Source of the DNA: Telluria antibiotica
GTDB taxonomy: Bacteria > Pseudomonadota > Gammaproteobacteria > Burkholderiales > Burkholderiaceae_D
DNA: 64,000 nt
Reading direction: 5' to 3'
NCBI RefSeq assembly: GCF_011682055.1
Contig: NZ_JAAQOM010000004.1
Location: 196,653-260,652, forward strand
The position numbers and the translations under genes were made by a program. The notes below the pieces were generated by a model. The model was given only the letters and a program-made list of their open reading frames with translations, searched no databases and had not been told where the DNA came from. Positions 56,904-64,000 of the stretch are shown piece by piece (within the stretch, counting starts at the first letter, position 1; each line of letters starts with the position of its first letter).

Positions 56904-57839
56904 ATGTTTAAGAATACCCGTTTGTCCGCTACCGTAGCGGCTCTCCTGTTCTCGGTCACTGCGGCATCGGCACTGGTGTCCGCTCCGGCCTTCGCCGACG
57001 CTCCGGCCTCGGCAGCAGCGAGCGCCCCGGCCGCAGCACCGGCGGCTGACGCAGCAGCACCGGCAGCCGACGCTGCCGCTTCGGCACCGGCAGCGGCTCC
57101 GGCAGCTGGCGGCGAAGCCAAGAAAGAAGAAGTCGAGAACCCGTTCGGTATCTCGGCTGTGTGGGAAGGCGGCGTGGTTTCGCGCGGCACCCTGATCATC
57201 CTGGCCATCATGTCGATGGGTTCCTGGTACATCATGATCACCAAGCTGATCGACCAGATGAAGATCTTCAAGCAGTCGAAGGAAACCAACCAGAAATTCT
57301 GGAAAGCACCGTCGATCGCTGCTGGCTCGGCTCAACTGACCGACGGCTCGCCGTTCCGCTTCATCGCTGAAACCGGCACCAAGGCAACCCAGCACCACGA
57401 CGGCGCCCTGCTCGAGCAGATCGACCTGTCGACCTGGGTGACGATGCAGATCCAGCGCGCCGTGGACAAAGTCCAGTCGCGTCTGCAAGATGGCCTGTCG
57501 TTCCTGGCAACCGTCGGCTCGACCGCACCGTTCATCGGTCTGTTCGGTACCGTCTGGGGTATCTACAACGCACTGACCAACATCGGTATGACCGGTAACG
57601 CGTCGATCGACAAGGTCGCTGGTCCGGTGGGTGAAGCACTGATCATGACCGCCTTCGGTCTGTTCGTTGCAGTTCCGGCCGTTCTGGGCTACAACTGGCT
57701 GGTCCGTCGCAACAAGTCGGCAATGGAAGACGTCCGTTCGTTCGGCGCTGACGTGCACTCGGTCCTGATCTCGGGCGCAATGCACACCTCGGAAGCTGCA
57801 CGTGCTCAAGGCGCCAGCACCGCTAAAAAGGTTGGCTAA
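56904..57839 (+). CDS. exbB: ExbB (MotA/TolQ/ExbB proton channel) with long N-terminal extension
   Basis: 311 residues, GGAGG four bases upstream. The N-terminus is a cleavable-looking signal (LSATVAALLFSVTAASALVSAPAFA) shown here as VAALLFSVTAASALVSAPAF, then a 45-residue Ala/Pro low-complexity stretch, as in the longer ExbB forms. Three membrane helices follow: GTLIILAIMSMGSWYIMI; a second in LSFLATVGSTAPFIGLFGTV; a third in LIMTAFGLFVAVPAVLGYNW. The pore Thr residues are in the last two. Forms the pentameric proton channel with ExbD. Confidence 0.95.
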   Translation: MFKNTRLSATVAALLFSVTAASALVSAPAFADAPASAAASAPAAAPAADAAAPAADAAASAPAAAPAAGGEAKKEEVENPFGISAVWEGGVVSRGTLIILAIMSMGSWYIMITKLIDQMKIFKQSKETNQKFWKAPSIAAGSAQLTDGSPFRFIAETGTKATQHHDGALLEQIDLSTWVTMQIQRAVDKVQSRLQDGLSFLATVGSTAPFIGLFGTVWGIYNALTNIGMTGNASIDKVAGPVGEALIMTAFGLFVAVPAVLGYNWLVRRNKSAMEDVRSFGADVHSVLISGAMHTSEAARAQGASTAKKVG

Positions 57840-57842
57840 ACC

Positions 57843-58271
57843 ATGAGCATGAGTGTTGGCTCCGATAGCGGAGATGAAGATGCAGTGATGTCAGAGATCA
57901 ACACCACGCCCCTCGTGGACGTGATGCTGGTTCTCCTGATCATCTTTCTGATCACCAGCCCGGTTGTCCTCCACCTGCAGAAGATTAACCTGCCGATCGA
58001 GACCAACCAGGCTGCCAAGACCACGCCGGAAGACGTGAACATCGTCGTCAACAAAGATGGCGAGATGTACTGGAACCAGAAGCACCTGAACAACACCGAC
58101 GAGCTGTTCGATTTCCTGGCCAAGGAATCGGTGAAAGTTCCGCAGCCGGAAGTGAAGATTCGTGGCGACCAGCAAACCCGCTACGAAGCGATCGGTCGGG
58201 TGCTTTACACGGCCCAGCGTGCCGGGATTCAGAAGGTCGGTTTCATCACCGAACCGCCTGATAAGGGCTGA
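57843..58271 (+). CDS. exbD: ExbD (first copy)
   Basis: 142 residues, three bases after exbB. The single helix carries the proton-accepting Asp: INTTPLVDVMLVLLIIF. The periplasmic domain ends GIQKVGFITEPPDKG. It works with ExbB to drive TonB. Coupled translation is likely because of the minimal gap. Confidence 0.95.
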   Translation: MSMSVGSDSGDEDAVMSEINTTPLVDVMLVLLIIFLITSPVVLHLQKINLPIETNQAAKTTPEDVNIVVNKDGEMYWNQKHLNNTDELFDFLAKESVKVPQPEVKIRGDQQTRYEAIGRVLYTAQRAGIQKVGFITEPPDKG

Positions 58272-58290
58272 TCCACCAGGACACAACCCG

Positions 58291-58325
58291 CCAGCGTGAC
58301 GGTGGCTCTGCCGCTGTCACGCTGG
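58291..58325 (+). promoter_or_regulatory. Strong intercistronic hairpin between exbD copies
   Basis: CCAGCGTGAC (58291-58300) pairs with GTCACGCTGG (58316-58325) and the stem continues inward with GGTGGC/GCCGCT (two G-U pairs), making about 16 pairs around a three-base loop TCT. No T-run follows, so it is more likely an mRNA stability or expression-tuning element than a full terminator. Confidence 0.6.
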
Positions 58326-58350
58326 TTCCCAAGATTTGAAAGGAAACACC

Positions 58351-58782
58351 ATGGGTATGAACGTTGGTTCGTCCGGTGCTAAATCGGCAGATCCGGAACC
58401 GATGATGGAAATGAACATGACGCCGCTGATCGACGTCATGCTGGTGCTGATCATCATGATGATCATCACCATTCCAAAACAAAACCATTCGGTTAACTTG
58501 AACATGCCGGTTGGCACTCCGCCGCCACCGACCAAGGAACCGGTAGTCATCACGATTGACGTGGACTTCGACGGAACGATCCTCTGGGATAACACCCCCA
58601 TTCCGGACCGCGCCACCCTCGAAGCGAAGCTGGCCAACGTGGCGGCCCAAGCTGATCAGCCGGAAGTGCACCTGCGTCCGAACAAGCTGGTCGAGTACAA
58701 GGTTGTCGCCAGCGTCATGGCAGCCGCCCAGCGTCTTGGCGTGACCAAGATCGGTATGGTCGGTAACGAACAGTTCCAGTAA
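58351..58782 (+). CDS. ExbD (second copy)
   Basis: 143 residues from ATG 58351, with AGGA six bases upstream; a TTG at 58336 is less likely. MEMNMTPLIDVMLVLIIMM carries the helix with its proton Asp. It differs considerably from the first copy after the helix (NMPVGTPPPPTKEPVVITID). Xanthomonas campestris has the same order tonB-exbB-exbD1-exbD2, where exbD2 has a specialised role. The hairpin in front may set its ratio to exbD1. Confidence 0.93.
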   Translation: MGMNVGSSGAKSADPEPMMEMNMTPLIDVMLVLIIMMIITIPKQNHSVNLNMPVGTPPPPTKEPVVITIDVDFDGTILWDNTPIPDRATLEAKLANVAAQADQPEVHLRPNKLVEYKVVASVMAAAQRLGVTKIGMVGNEQFQ

Positions 58783-58801
58783 GTCGCTTTGGCTATAATG
58801 A

Positions 58802-58833
58802 ACACGGCAGGGTTTCCCTGCCGTGTCTATTTT
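58802..58833 (+). terminator. Terminator after second exbD
   Basis: ACACGGCAGGG (58802-58812), loop TTT, CCCTGCCGTGT (58816-58826) then CTATTTT. Eleven perfect pairs. It overlaps an alternative GTG start for the next gene and so favours ATG 58853 there. Confidence 0.8.
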
Positions 58834-58852
58834 GAATGAAAGAATTTCGATA

Positions 58853-60085
58853 ATGGCTAAATTCCGCCTCGCACACCTCGGCCTCGTTGTGGCCGCCCTC
58901 GGATTCACCGCTGCTGCTCCCGTCGTTGGCCTGGCGCCCGCTTATGCGGCCGAGACCCTCCGTCCGGAAATCGGCAAGCCTCTGCAGGAAGCCCAACAGC
59001 TGATGAAGTCGGGCAAGAACAAGGAAGCGCTGGCCAAGCTGCGCGATCTGGACAAGGTCGGTGGCAAATCGGCAAACGAAACGTATTTGATCGAACGCAC
59101 CCGCGCCGGTGCCGCGTCCGCCGCCGGCGACTACGAAACGGCCGCGAAGGCCTTCGAATACCTGATCGGTTCGGGCAAGCTGTCGGGCGCCGAAAAGGCC
59201 CAGTTCTCGGAAGGCCTGATCGGCATCTACATGCGTGCCGGCGACCTGGGCAAGGCAAACGCCGCGATCGAACGCCAGCTCAAGGAGCATGACGATCCGA
59301 AGCTGCGCGCCTACCTGATGCAGAACTATTACAAGCAGGGCAACATCAAGGCGCTGGAAGACGAGCTGCGCTCGGCCGAGAAGAACGGCCGCCTGAGCGA
59401 AGACCAGCTGGGCATGCTGGCCAACATCCAGCTCAAGAAGAACGACAAGGCCGGCTACGTCAACACCATCGAGAAACTGGCTGCGAACTATCCGAAGGCC
59501 CAGTACTGGACCGACCTGCTGAACCGCGTGCAAGGCAAGCCGGGCTTCTCGGGCCGCCTGTCGGTGGACGTCTACCGCCTGAAGCTGGCCAACAACCTGC
59601 TGAAGAAGCCGAGCGAGTTCATGGAAATGGCCCAGCTCGTGCTGCAGGCCGGCGCGCCGGCGGAAGCGCTGAAGGTCATCGACAAGGGCTACAAGGCAGG
59701 CGCACTGGGCACCGGCCCGGACGCCGCCCGTCACCAGCGCCTGAAGGACCTGGCCGATAAGACCCTGGCCGACCAGAACAAGAACCTGGCCGCCACCGAA
59801 GCACAGCTGACGAAGGACGCCGACAACGACGGCCTCGCCTCGCTGGGGTACGCGCTCGTGCAGTCGGGCCAGGTCGACAAGGGCCTCAAGATGATGGAAG
59901 CCGCGGCCAAGACCAAGGACTTGAAGCATCCGGAAGACGTCAAGCTGCACCTGGGCGAAGCGTTTGCCGTCGCCGGCAAGAAGCAGCAAGCCATCAGCAC
60001 GCTCAAGACCGTCGGCGGTACCGATGGCACGGCGGATCTGGCCCGCTACTTCATCATGGCGATCAACAAGCCGCTGTCCAACTGA
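58853..60085 (+). CDS. Periplasmic tetratricopeptide-repeat protein
   Basis: 410 residues from ATG 58853. A signal peptide (LVVAALGFTAAAPVVGLAPA, AYAAE cleavage) leads to a helical, TPR-type protein: EAQQLMKSGKNKEALAKL, EYLIGSGKLSGAEKAQF, LVQSGQVDKGLKMMEAAA, LGEAFAVAGKKQQAISTLK. It sits after exbD2, separated by a hairpin that could allow readthrough. In Vibrio a TPR protein (TtpC) is part of the TonB2 machinery; a comparable helper role is possible, though the sequence may be unrelated. Fairly Lys-rich, highly codon-biased and probably well expressed. Confidence 0.85.
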   Translation: MAKFRLAHLGLVVAALGFTAAAPVVGLAPAYAAETLRPEIGKPLQEAQQLMKSGKNKEALAKLRDLDKVGGKSANETYLIERTRAGAASAAGDYETAAKAFEYLIGSGKLSGAEKAQFSEGLIGIYMRAGDLGKANAAIERQLKEHDDPKLRAYLMQNYYKQGNIKALEDELRSAEKNGRLSEDQLGMLANIQLKKNDKAGYVNTIEKLAANYPKAQYWTDLLNRVQGKPGFSGRLSVDVYRLKLANNLLKKPSEFMEMAQLVLQAGAPAEALKVIDKGYKAGALGTGPDAARHQRLKDLADKTLADQNKNLAATEAQLTKDADNDGLASLGYALVQSGQVDKGLKMMEAAAKTKDLKHPEDVKLHLGEAFAVAGKKQQAISTLKTVGGTDGTADLARYFIMAINKPLSN

Positions 60086-60128
60086 CATCCTGCTTTACGC
60101 ATGCCGGCCGCCCACGGGTGGCCGCACG

Positions 60129-60162
60129 AAGCGCAGCCCGCTCACGCCGGCTGCGCTTTTTT
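60129..60162 (+). terminator. Terminator after the TPR gene
   Basis: AAGCGCAGCC (60129-60138), ten-base loop, GGCTGCGCTT (60149-60158) and a T-run to 60162. Confidence 0.88.
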
Positions 60163-60240
60163 GTAGGGTGGGCACCCCGTGCCCACTCGTAACATTCGCA
60201 CATTGCAAACGTCCGCGTGGGCACAGGGTGCCCACCCTAC
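60163..60240. repeat. Inverted REP pair (BIME) of the same family
   Basis: GTAGGGTGGGCACCCCGTGC (from 60163) and, 22 bases past the first unit, its inverted partner ending GGGTGCCCACCCTAC (60240). The core matches the elements beside the RAYT gene 16 kb away, which indicates spread by that enzyme. It directly follows the terminator. Confidence 0.88.
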
Positions 60241-60327
60241 ACTTCCCCGTGCAAACAAGGCATTGCGCTGTGCAACATGTCCTTTGCCGTATAATCTGGT
60301 ATTTCGCCTAGAAGCACGATTCAACCA

Positions 60328-61299
60328 ATGAAGGTATTTCGCGGACTTCCCAACGACAGGGCGCGCGCGCCTTGCGCCCTCACGATCGGCAACTTCGACG
60401 GTGTCCACCGCGGACACCAGGCGCTGTTGGCCCACGTGACCGCCAGCGCCCGCCAGCTCGGGCTGGAAGCCGCCGTGATGACCTTCGAGCCCCATCCGCG
60501 TGAATATTTTGCGCAGCGCAGCGGCGACATGTCGAAGGCGCCGGCCCGCATCGCGAACCTGCGCGACAAGCTGGAATCGCTGGAGCACGCCGGCATCGAC
60601 CGCGTCATCGTCGAACACTTCAACGAACATTTCGCGTCGATGTCGCCCGATGAATTCACGCAGCGCGTGCTCGTCGACGGCCTGCACGTGAAATGGCTGA
60701 TGGTCGGCGACGACTTTTGCTACGGCGCCCGGCGCGCCGGCAACGTCGCCCTGCTGGCCGAAGCCGGCAAGCGCCACGGCTTCGAGGTGCACAGCCTGCC
60801 GGCCGTGCTGCACGACTCCACCCGCATCTCGTCGTCGGCCGTGCGTGCCGCCCTCGCCGCCGGCGACTTCGACGCGACGCGCGCGCTGCTGGGCCACCCG
60901 TACTCGATGTCCGGCCACGTGATCCATGGCCAGAAGCTGGGCCGCACCTTGGGCTTTCCGACGTTGAACCTGCGCGTCGCCCACCGCCCCGCGCTGGCCG
61001 GCATCTTCATCGTGCAAGTGCATGGCCTGGCCGACGGCCCGCTGCCCGCGGTCGCCAGCCTGGGTGTCCGCCCGACCGTCGAGGATGCGGGCCGTATGCT
61101 GCTGGAAGTCCATGTTTTCGATTGGAATGCGCCCTGCTACGGCAAGCTCGTGCGCGTGGAATTCCTCGCCAAACTACGCGACGAAGAAAAATACGTCGAC
61201 CTTCCGACCCTCACGGCCGCCATCGACCGCGACGCGCAGCAAGCCCGTGCCTGGTTCGCGCAGCGCGCCGGCGCCCTCACGGCCACCGACCGAATTTGA
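60328..61299 (+). CDS. ribF: Bifunctional riboflavin kinase / FAD synthetase RibF
   Basis: 323 residues. The N-terminal adenylyltransferase domain has [16 protein letters not shown] and [23 protein letters not shown] is near 170. The C-terminal kinase domain begins about 185 with [20 protein letters not shown] and ends in [13 protein letters not shown]. It makes FMN and FAD. No strong ribosome site is seen before ATG 60328. It precedes ileS by 85 bases, the common proteobacterial order. No FMN riboswitch is present upstream. Confidence 0.96.
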   Translation: MKVFRGLPNDRARAPCALTIGNFDGVHRGHQALLAHVTASARQLGLEAAVMTFEPHPREYFAQRSGDMSKAPARIANLRDKLESLEHAGIDRVIVEHFNEHFASMSPDEFTQRVLVDGLHVKWLMVGDDFCYGARRAGNVALLAEAGKRHGFEVHSLPAVLHDSTRISSSAVRAALAAGDFDATRALLGHPYSMSGHVIHGQKLGRTLGFPTLNLRVAHRPALAGIFIVQVHGLADGPLPAVASLGVRPTVEDAGRMLLEVHVFDWNAPCYGKLVRVEFLAKLRDEEKYVDLPTLTAAIDRDAQQARAWFAQRAGALTATDRI

Positions 61300-61384
61300 G
61301 CGGGGCTCGCGCGGTCTCGTCCGCTCCCGGCGCCCACGCGCCGTCCCGTCTTCACGAATAACAGCAGTCCATTTAGAAACCACC

Positions 61385-64000
61385 ATGTCCGATACCAAGC
61401 AAGGCCAGAAAGGCCAACAAGGCAACAAGAAGCCTGAGAGCAAATACCCGGTCAACATGACCGACACCCCGTTCCCGATGCGCGGCGACCTCGCCAAGCG
61501 CGAGCCGGGCTGGGTCAAGCAATGGCAGGACAAGAAGATCTACCAGCGCATCCGCAAGGCGGCCGCCGGCCGTCCGAAGTTCGTCCTGCACGATGGTCCG
61601 CCGTACGCGAACGGCGACATCCATCTGGGCCACTCCGTCAACAAGATCCTCAAGGACATGGTGGTCAAGTCGCGCACGATCGCCGGCTACGATGCACCGT
61701 ATGTGCCGGGCTGGGACTGCCACGGCATGCCGATCGAGATCCAGATCGAAAAACTGTACGGCAAGAACCTGCCGACGGCCGAGGTGCTGCAGAAGGCGCG
61801 CGCGTACGCGCTCGAGCAGGTCGACCGCCAGCGCGCCGGCTTCATCCGCCTGGGCGTGCTGGGCGAGTGGGACAACCCGTACCTGACGATGAACTTCAGT
61901 AACGAGGCCGACGAGTTGCGTGCCCTCGGCACGATGCTCGACAAAGGCTATGTGTACCGCGGCCTGAAGCCCGTGAACTGGTGCTTCGACTGCGGCTCCG
62001 CGCTGGCCGAGGCGGAAGTGGAATACCAGGACAAGCGCGACCCGGCGATCGACGTCGGCTTCCCCTTCGCGGAAGGGGACAAGCTGGCGCAGGCGTTCGG
62101 CCTGCCCGCGCTGCCGGCGGGCGACGGTTTCATCGTGATCTGGACGACGACCCCGTGGACGATCCCGTCGAACCAGGCGCTGAACGTGCATCCGGAAGTG
62201 ACGTACGCGCTGGTGAAGGCCGATCGCAACGGCTCGCCGGTCATGCTGATCGTCGCGCAGGATCTCGTGGAGAGCGTCCTGCAGCGCTACAAGCTGGAAG
62301 GCGAGATCGTCGCGACGACGACCGGCGAAAAACTGGGCGGCATCCGCTTCAAACACCCCCTGCACGCGGCCGATCCGTTCTATGACCGCACGTCGCCCGT
62401 CTACCTGGCCGACTACGTGACGACCGACAGCGGCACGGGCGTCGTCCACTCGGCCCCCGCATACGGCCTGGACGACTTCCAGTCCTGCAAGGCGCACGGC
62501 ATGAAGGACGACGAGATCCTGAAGCCCGTGATGGGCGACGGCCGCTTCGCGAGCACGTTGCCGCTGTTCGGCGGCATGACGATCTGGGAAGCATCCAAGC
62601 CGATCTGCAATGCGCTCACGGAAGCAGGCGCCCTGTTCGAACTGAAGATGTTCGACCACAGCTACATGCACTGCTGGCGCCACAAGACGCCGATCGTCTA
62701 CCGCGCGACGAGCCAGTGGTTCGCCGGCATGGACGTGAAGCCGAAAGACGGCGGCCCCACCCTGCGCGAATCCGCACTGGCCGGCATCGCCGACACGCAG
62801 TTCTTCCCCGACTGGGGCCAGGCGCGCCTGCAGGGCATGATCGCCAATCGTCCGGACTGGACCCTGTCGCGCCAGCGCCAGTGGGGCGTCCCGATGGCCT
62901 TCTTCCTGCACAAGGAAACGGGCGACCTGCATCCGCGTACGCCGGAGCTGCTGGAGCAGGTGGCCAAGCTGATCGAACAAGGCGGCATCGACGCGTGGCA
63001 CAAGCTCGACCCGCGCGACCTGCTGGGCGATGACGCGGCGATGTACGAAAAAAACCGCGACACGCTGGACGTGTGGTTCGACTCGGGCACGACGCACCAG
63101 ACCGTGCTGCGCGGCTCGCACGCGGCGCAATCGCACTTCCCCGCCGACCTGTACCTGGAAGGCTCGGACCAGCACCGCGGCTGGTTCCACTCGTCGCTCC
63201 TGACGTCGTCGATGCTGAACGGCCGCCCGCCGTACAAGGCGCTGCTGACGCACGGCTTCACGGTGGACGAGCATGGCCGCAAGATGTCGAAGTCGCTCGG
63301 CAACGTGCTGTCGCCGCAGAAGATCAGCGACACGCTGGGCGCCGACATCCTGCGCCTGTGGGTCGCGTCGACCGACTACACGGGCGAGCTGGCGCTGTCC
63401 GAGGAAATCCTGAAGCGCGTGACGGAAGCGTACCGCCGCATCCGCAACACGCTGCGCTTCCTGCTCGCGAACACGTCGGACTTCGATCCCGTCAAGAACG
63501 CCGTGGCCGTTGCCGAGATGCTCGAGATCGACCGCTACGCGCTGGCCGAGACGGCGCGCCTGCAGGATGACGTGGCGAAGCACTTCGAGCGCTACGAATT
63601 CCACCCGGTCGTCGCGCGCCTGCAGAACTTCTGCTCGGAAGACCTGGGCGGCTTCTACCTCGACATCCTGAAGGACCGCCTGTACACGACGGGCGTGGAC
63701 TCGTTCGCGCGCCGCTCGGCGCAGACGGCGCTGTGGCACATCGCGCACGCACTGCTGCGTATCATGGCGCCGATCCTGTCGTTCACGGCCGAGGAAGCAT
63801 GGGCCGTGTTCGCGGGCGATGCGGCCTACAAGGACAGCGACGAAACCATCTTCACGCAGACGCTGTGGACCTTCCCGCAGATCGGCGACGCCGCCGCGCT
63901 GCTCGACAAGTACGCGCTGCTGCGCGCCGTCCGCGCCGACGTCACCAAGCAGCTGGAAGAAGTGCGCGCGTCCGGCGCGATCGGCTCGTCGCTGCAGGCG
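61385..64000 (+). CDS. ileS: Isoleucyl-tRNA synthetase (3' end outside window)
   Basis: 872 codons to the window edge, of about 950-970 expected. Class I signatures are HLGH at residues 80-83 ([11 protein letters not shown]) and KMSKS at 633-637 ([10 protein letters not shown]). The editing domain lies between about 195 and 400 ([16 protein letters not shown]). The anticodon-binding region is present; the C-terminal zinc site would follow the edge. A Lys/Gln-rich N-terminal tail of about 20 residues ([16 protein letters not shown]) precedes the core. No T-box leader is seen in the 85 bases before it. Confidence 0.97.
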   Translation, partial: MSDTKQGQKGQQGNKKPESKYPVNMTDTPFPMRGDLAKREPGWVKQWQDKKIYQRIRKAAAGRPKFVLHDGPPYANGDIHLGHSVNKILKDMVVKSRTIAGYDAPYVPGWDCHGMPIEIQIEKLYGKNLPTAEVLQKARAYALEQVDRQRAGFIRLGVLGEWDNPYLTMNFSNEADELRALGTMLDKGYVYRGLKPVNWCFDCGSALAEAEVEYQDKRDPAIDVGFPFAEGDKLAQAFGLPALPAGDGFIVIWTTTPWTIPSNQALNVHPEVTYALVKADRNGSPVMLIVAQDLVESVLQRYKLEGEIVATTTGEKLGGIRFKHPLHAADPFYDRTSPVYLADYVTTDSGTGVVHSAPAYGLDDFQSCKAHGMKDDEILKPVMGDGRFASTLPLFGGMTIWEASKPICNALTEAGALFELKMFDHSYMHCWRHKTPIVYRATSQWFAGMDVKPKDGGPTLRESALAGIADTQFFPDWGQARLQGMIANRPDWTLSRQRQWGVPMAFFLHKETGDLHPRTPELLEQVAKLIEQGGIDAWHKLDPRDLLGDDAAMYEKNRDTLDVWFDSGTTHQTVLRGSHAAQSHFPADLYLEGSDQHRGWFHSSLLTSSMLNGRPPYKALLTHGFTVDEHGRKMSKSLGNVLSPQKISDTLGADILRLWVASTDYTGELALSEEILKRVTEAYRRIRNTLRFLLANTSDFDPVKNAVAVAEMLEIDRYALAETARLQDDVAKHFERYEFHPVVARLQNFCSEDLGGFYLDILKDRLYTTGVDSFARRSAQTALWHIAHALLRIMAPILSFTAEEAWAVFAGDAAYKDSDETIFTQTLWTFPQIGDAAALLDKYALLRAVRADVTKQLEEVRASGAIGSSLQA

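Noticed and set aside
60241..60327. FMN riboswitch before ribF
   Set aside because: Fewer than 90 bases are available after the REP pair and none of the conserved RFN segments is present.
61300..61384. T-box leader before ileS
   Set aside because: The gap is only 85 bases and has no T-box sequence or terminator; T-boxes are also rare in this group.
61373..63748. 791-codon minus-strand frame
   Set aside because: Antisense shadow of ileS; composition (Arg, Val, His, Gln) is that of a GC-driven open frame.

Overview
The window is a chromosomal segment of a high-GC betaproteobacterium. Protein style and gene order (moaA next to mobA/moeA, prkA-yeaH-spoVR, tonB-exbB-exbD-exbD, ribF-ileS, long Ala/Pro/Arg-rich RNase E) fit the Oxalobacteraceae, most like Massilia, Telluria or Duganella. 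This placement is inference from sequence alone. No tRNA, rRNA, CRISPR array or prophage was seen.

Bases 1-29,100 are a cell-surface polysaccharide locus. A run of 18 tightly packed or overlapping minus-strand genes (29,084 down to 8,485) starts at a recognisable promoter in front of a Wza-like exporter. It continues with a Wzz-type chain-length protein, an HpcH/HpaI-type aldolase, a MurJ-like flippase, a PglC-like initiating sugar-phosphate transferase, an AsnB-type amidotransferase, a Tat-exported beta-propeller, a probable polymerase and one GT-B-like protein. It then carries a complete nonulosonic-acid pathway of legionaminic type: CMP-transferase, NeuB, NeuC, NeuD and a CBS-fused aminotransferase. 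Between neuA and neuB sit four extra enzymes (Gfo/Idh oxidoreductase, class III aminotransferase, nitrilase-fold amidase, PtmA-like SDR) that suggest an unusual modified sugar. Facing this operon on the plus strand are a PglF/WbpM-type 4,6-dehydratase, which supplies the first step, and a Tat-exported protein built like a phage tailspike with a probable self-cleaving C-terminus. Beyond them are a YjbH-PAP2 fusion and the start of rfbB.

Bases 29,700-43,535 are housekeeping: rsuA, a small unknown gene, the rluC-HAD-Rieske-S49 peptidase operon, rne with a long leader, a VOC protein, chrA, moaA and a fused mobA-moeA. Bases 43,551-44,708 hold a REP-associated tyrosine transposase flanked by its REP sequences, including a ten-unit tandem array of about 50 bp. 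A REP pair of the same family lies far away at 60,163-60,240.

Bases 44,712-64,000 hold rmuC, a group II truncated globin, a YbbP-like permease, an adenine/adenosine deaminase, the prkA-yeaH-spoVR stress operon, a tonB-exbB-exbD1-exbD2 energy-transduction operon followed by a periplasmic TPR protein, ribF, and ileS running off the end. Most of the unusual biology is in 1-29 kb. The tailspike-like exported protein and the expanded nonulosonate cluster are the best candidates for an undescribed system.
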